From Gammaproteobacteria bacterium (GTDB taxonomy: Bacteria; Pseudomonadota; Gammaproteobacteria; SURF-13): 7,470 nt of DNA. The stretch lies in the NCBI GenBank assembly GCA_023487615.1, contig JAMDBH010000144.1:1-7470 (forward strand). Direction: 5' to 3'. Both the position numbers and the translations under genes were made by a program. Below are positions 7,093 to 7,470 of the stretch, piece after piece; the first letter of the stretch is position 1, and each line of letters opens with the position of its first letter. Under the pieces are notes generated by a model, which saw only the letters and a list, made by a program, of their open reading frames with translations, searched no databases and had not been told where the DNA came from.

Positions 7093-7452
7093 AGCTCGCC
7101 CAAACACCTCATCACACAGCACTTTCAGATAGTGCGCCTCGTTGTCGTCAATCGTGATCCACAGCGAACCGTCGTCCGATAGCAGCCGCCGGATGATCTC
7201 CAGCCTATCGCGTATCAGCGACAGCCAGGTCGAATGCTCCACCCCGTCGTCGTAATGCGTGAACGCGCTGCCGGTGTTGTACGGCGGATCAATAAACACG
7301 CACTTCACCTTCCCCGCGAACTCCGCCTCCAGCGCCTTCAGCGCCAGCAGGTTGTCCCCGAAGATCAGCTGGTTGTCGAAGATGTCGTTATCCGTCACCC
7401 GATGCGGCGCGTGATACGACTTCTCCACGTCCTCCATCAGAATTCGCGGCTC
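7090..7452 (-). repeat. Direct repeat (mod' copy of the shared block)
   Basis: This is the partner of 5358-5720: 363 bp, same orientation, start-to-start distance 1732 bp. It ends on the left at the edge of the Mod target-recognition region and on the right, abruptly, at GGAGCC where PIN-like gene sequence begins. Confidence 0.8.
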
Positions 7453-7470
7453 CTATTAGCTTTTGCATAC
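7452..7470. repeat. 19-bp exact repeat at window end
   Basis: The window finishes with an exact copy of 6318-6336, fused to the start of the mod' block with a 2-base overlap (CC) shared by both parents. The match may continue beyond the window, which cannot be seen. Confidence 0.85.

Larger units (their letters stand above)
7024..7452 (-). pseudogene. mod' : 5' fragment of a second type III methyltransferase gene
   Basis: This frame encodes EPRILMEDVEKSYH..., aligning gap-free to residues 21-141 of the complete Mod with about 77% identity, including the catalytic DPPYNT. The open frame runs from 7452; the first ATG is at 7437. After FGRAN the similarity stops and a 21-residue unrelated tail (FKLRHYQKD...SWDEHN) leads to TGA at 7026-7024. 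The target-recognition region, the SAM-binding FxGxG motif and the C-terminal domain are missing, so it cannot be an active methyltransferase. At the other end, the roughly 20 N-terminal residues are absent because the sequence switches at 7452 to a copy of PIN-like gene DNA, creating an in-frame TAG (7455-7453). It may be the remnant of a duplicated or exchanged mod. Its short ORF could still be translated and coupled to the PIN-like gene. Confidence 0.8.

Overview
The window reads as a piece of a bacterial chromosome, most likely from a Pseudomonadota species of the gamma/beta type. It has a complete tadA gene, an overall G+C that looks moderately high, and intergenic palindromic repeats of the CGTAGGG...CCCTACG kind common in those groups. 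The assignment is an inference; no rRNA or other phylogenetic marker is present. There is no tRNA gene, CRISPR array or transposase gene.

Left end, + strand (1-800): a small AT-richer hypothetical ORF (43-303) and a HicB-like antitoxin-fold ORF (479-646) are separated and followed by repeats. The stop codon of each ORF lies inside a repeat. The HicB-like protein lacks the usual C-terminal tail and has no HicA toxin beside it. Two GC-rich hairpins of one repeat family, in opposite orientation, lie between it and the convergent tadA.

Middle and right, - strand (802-7470, transcribed right to left): the order is a 5' fragment of a type III methyltransferase gene (mod', 7024-7452), an unrecognised 396-aa protein with PIN-like nuclease features (5834-7024), a complete type III mod (4056-5780), a complete type III res (1381-4059), and tadA (802-1266). 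mod and res overlap by ATGA and form a standard type III restriction-modification pair. Mod is a beta-order N6-adenine methyltransferase (DPPF before FAGSG). Res has SF2 helicase motifs and a C-terminal PD-ExK nuclease.

The unusual part is the upstream half. The mod' fragment is about 77% identical in protein to residues 21-141 of the complete Mod and diverges where the target-recognition region begins. Its stop codon overlaps the ATG of the PIN-like gene (TGATG). The PIN-like gene and the central target-recognition region of mod are both clearly lower in G+C than the rest of the locus, so this looks like a mosaic system that has exchanged its specificity region and picked up a putative nuclease. 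The last 19 bases of the window duplicate an internal stretch of the PIN-like gene and put an in-frame stop directly upstream of mod'. That junction is either a rearrangement breakpoint or an assembly chimera, and it limits how far the 5' end of mod' can be trusted.
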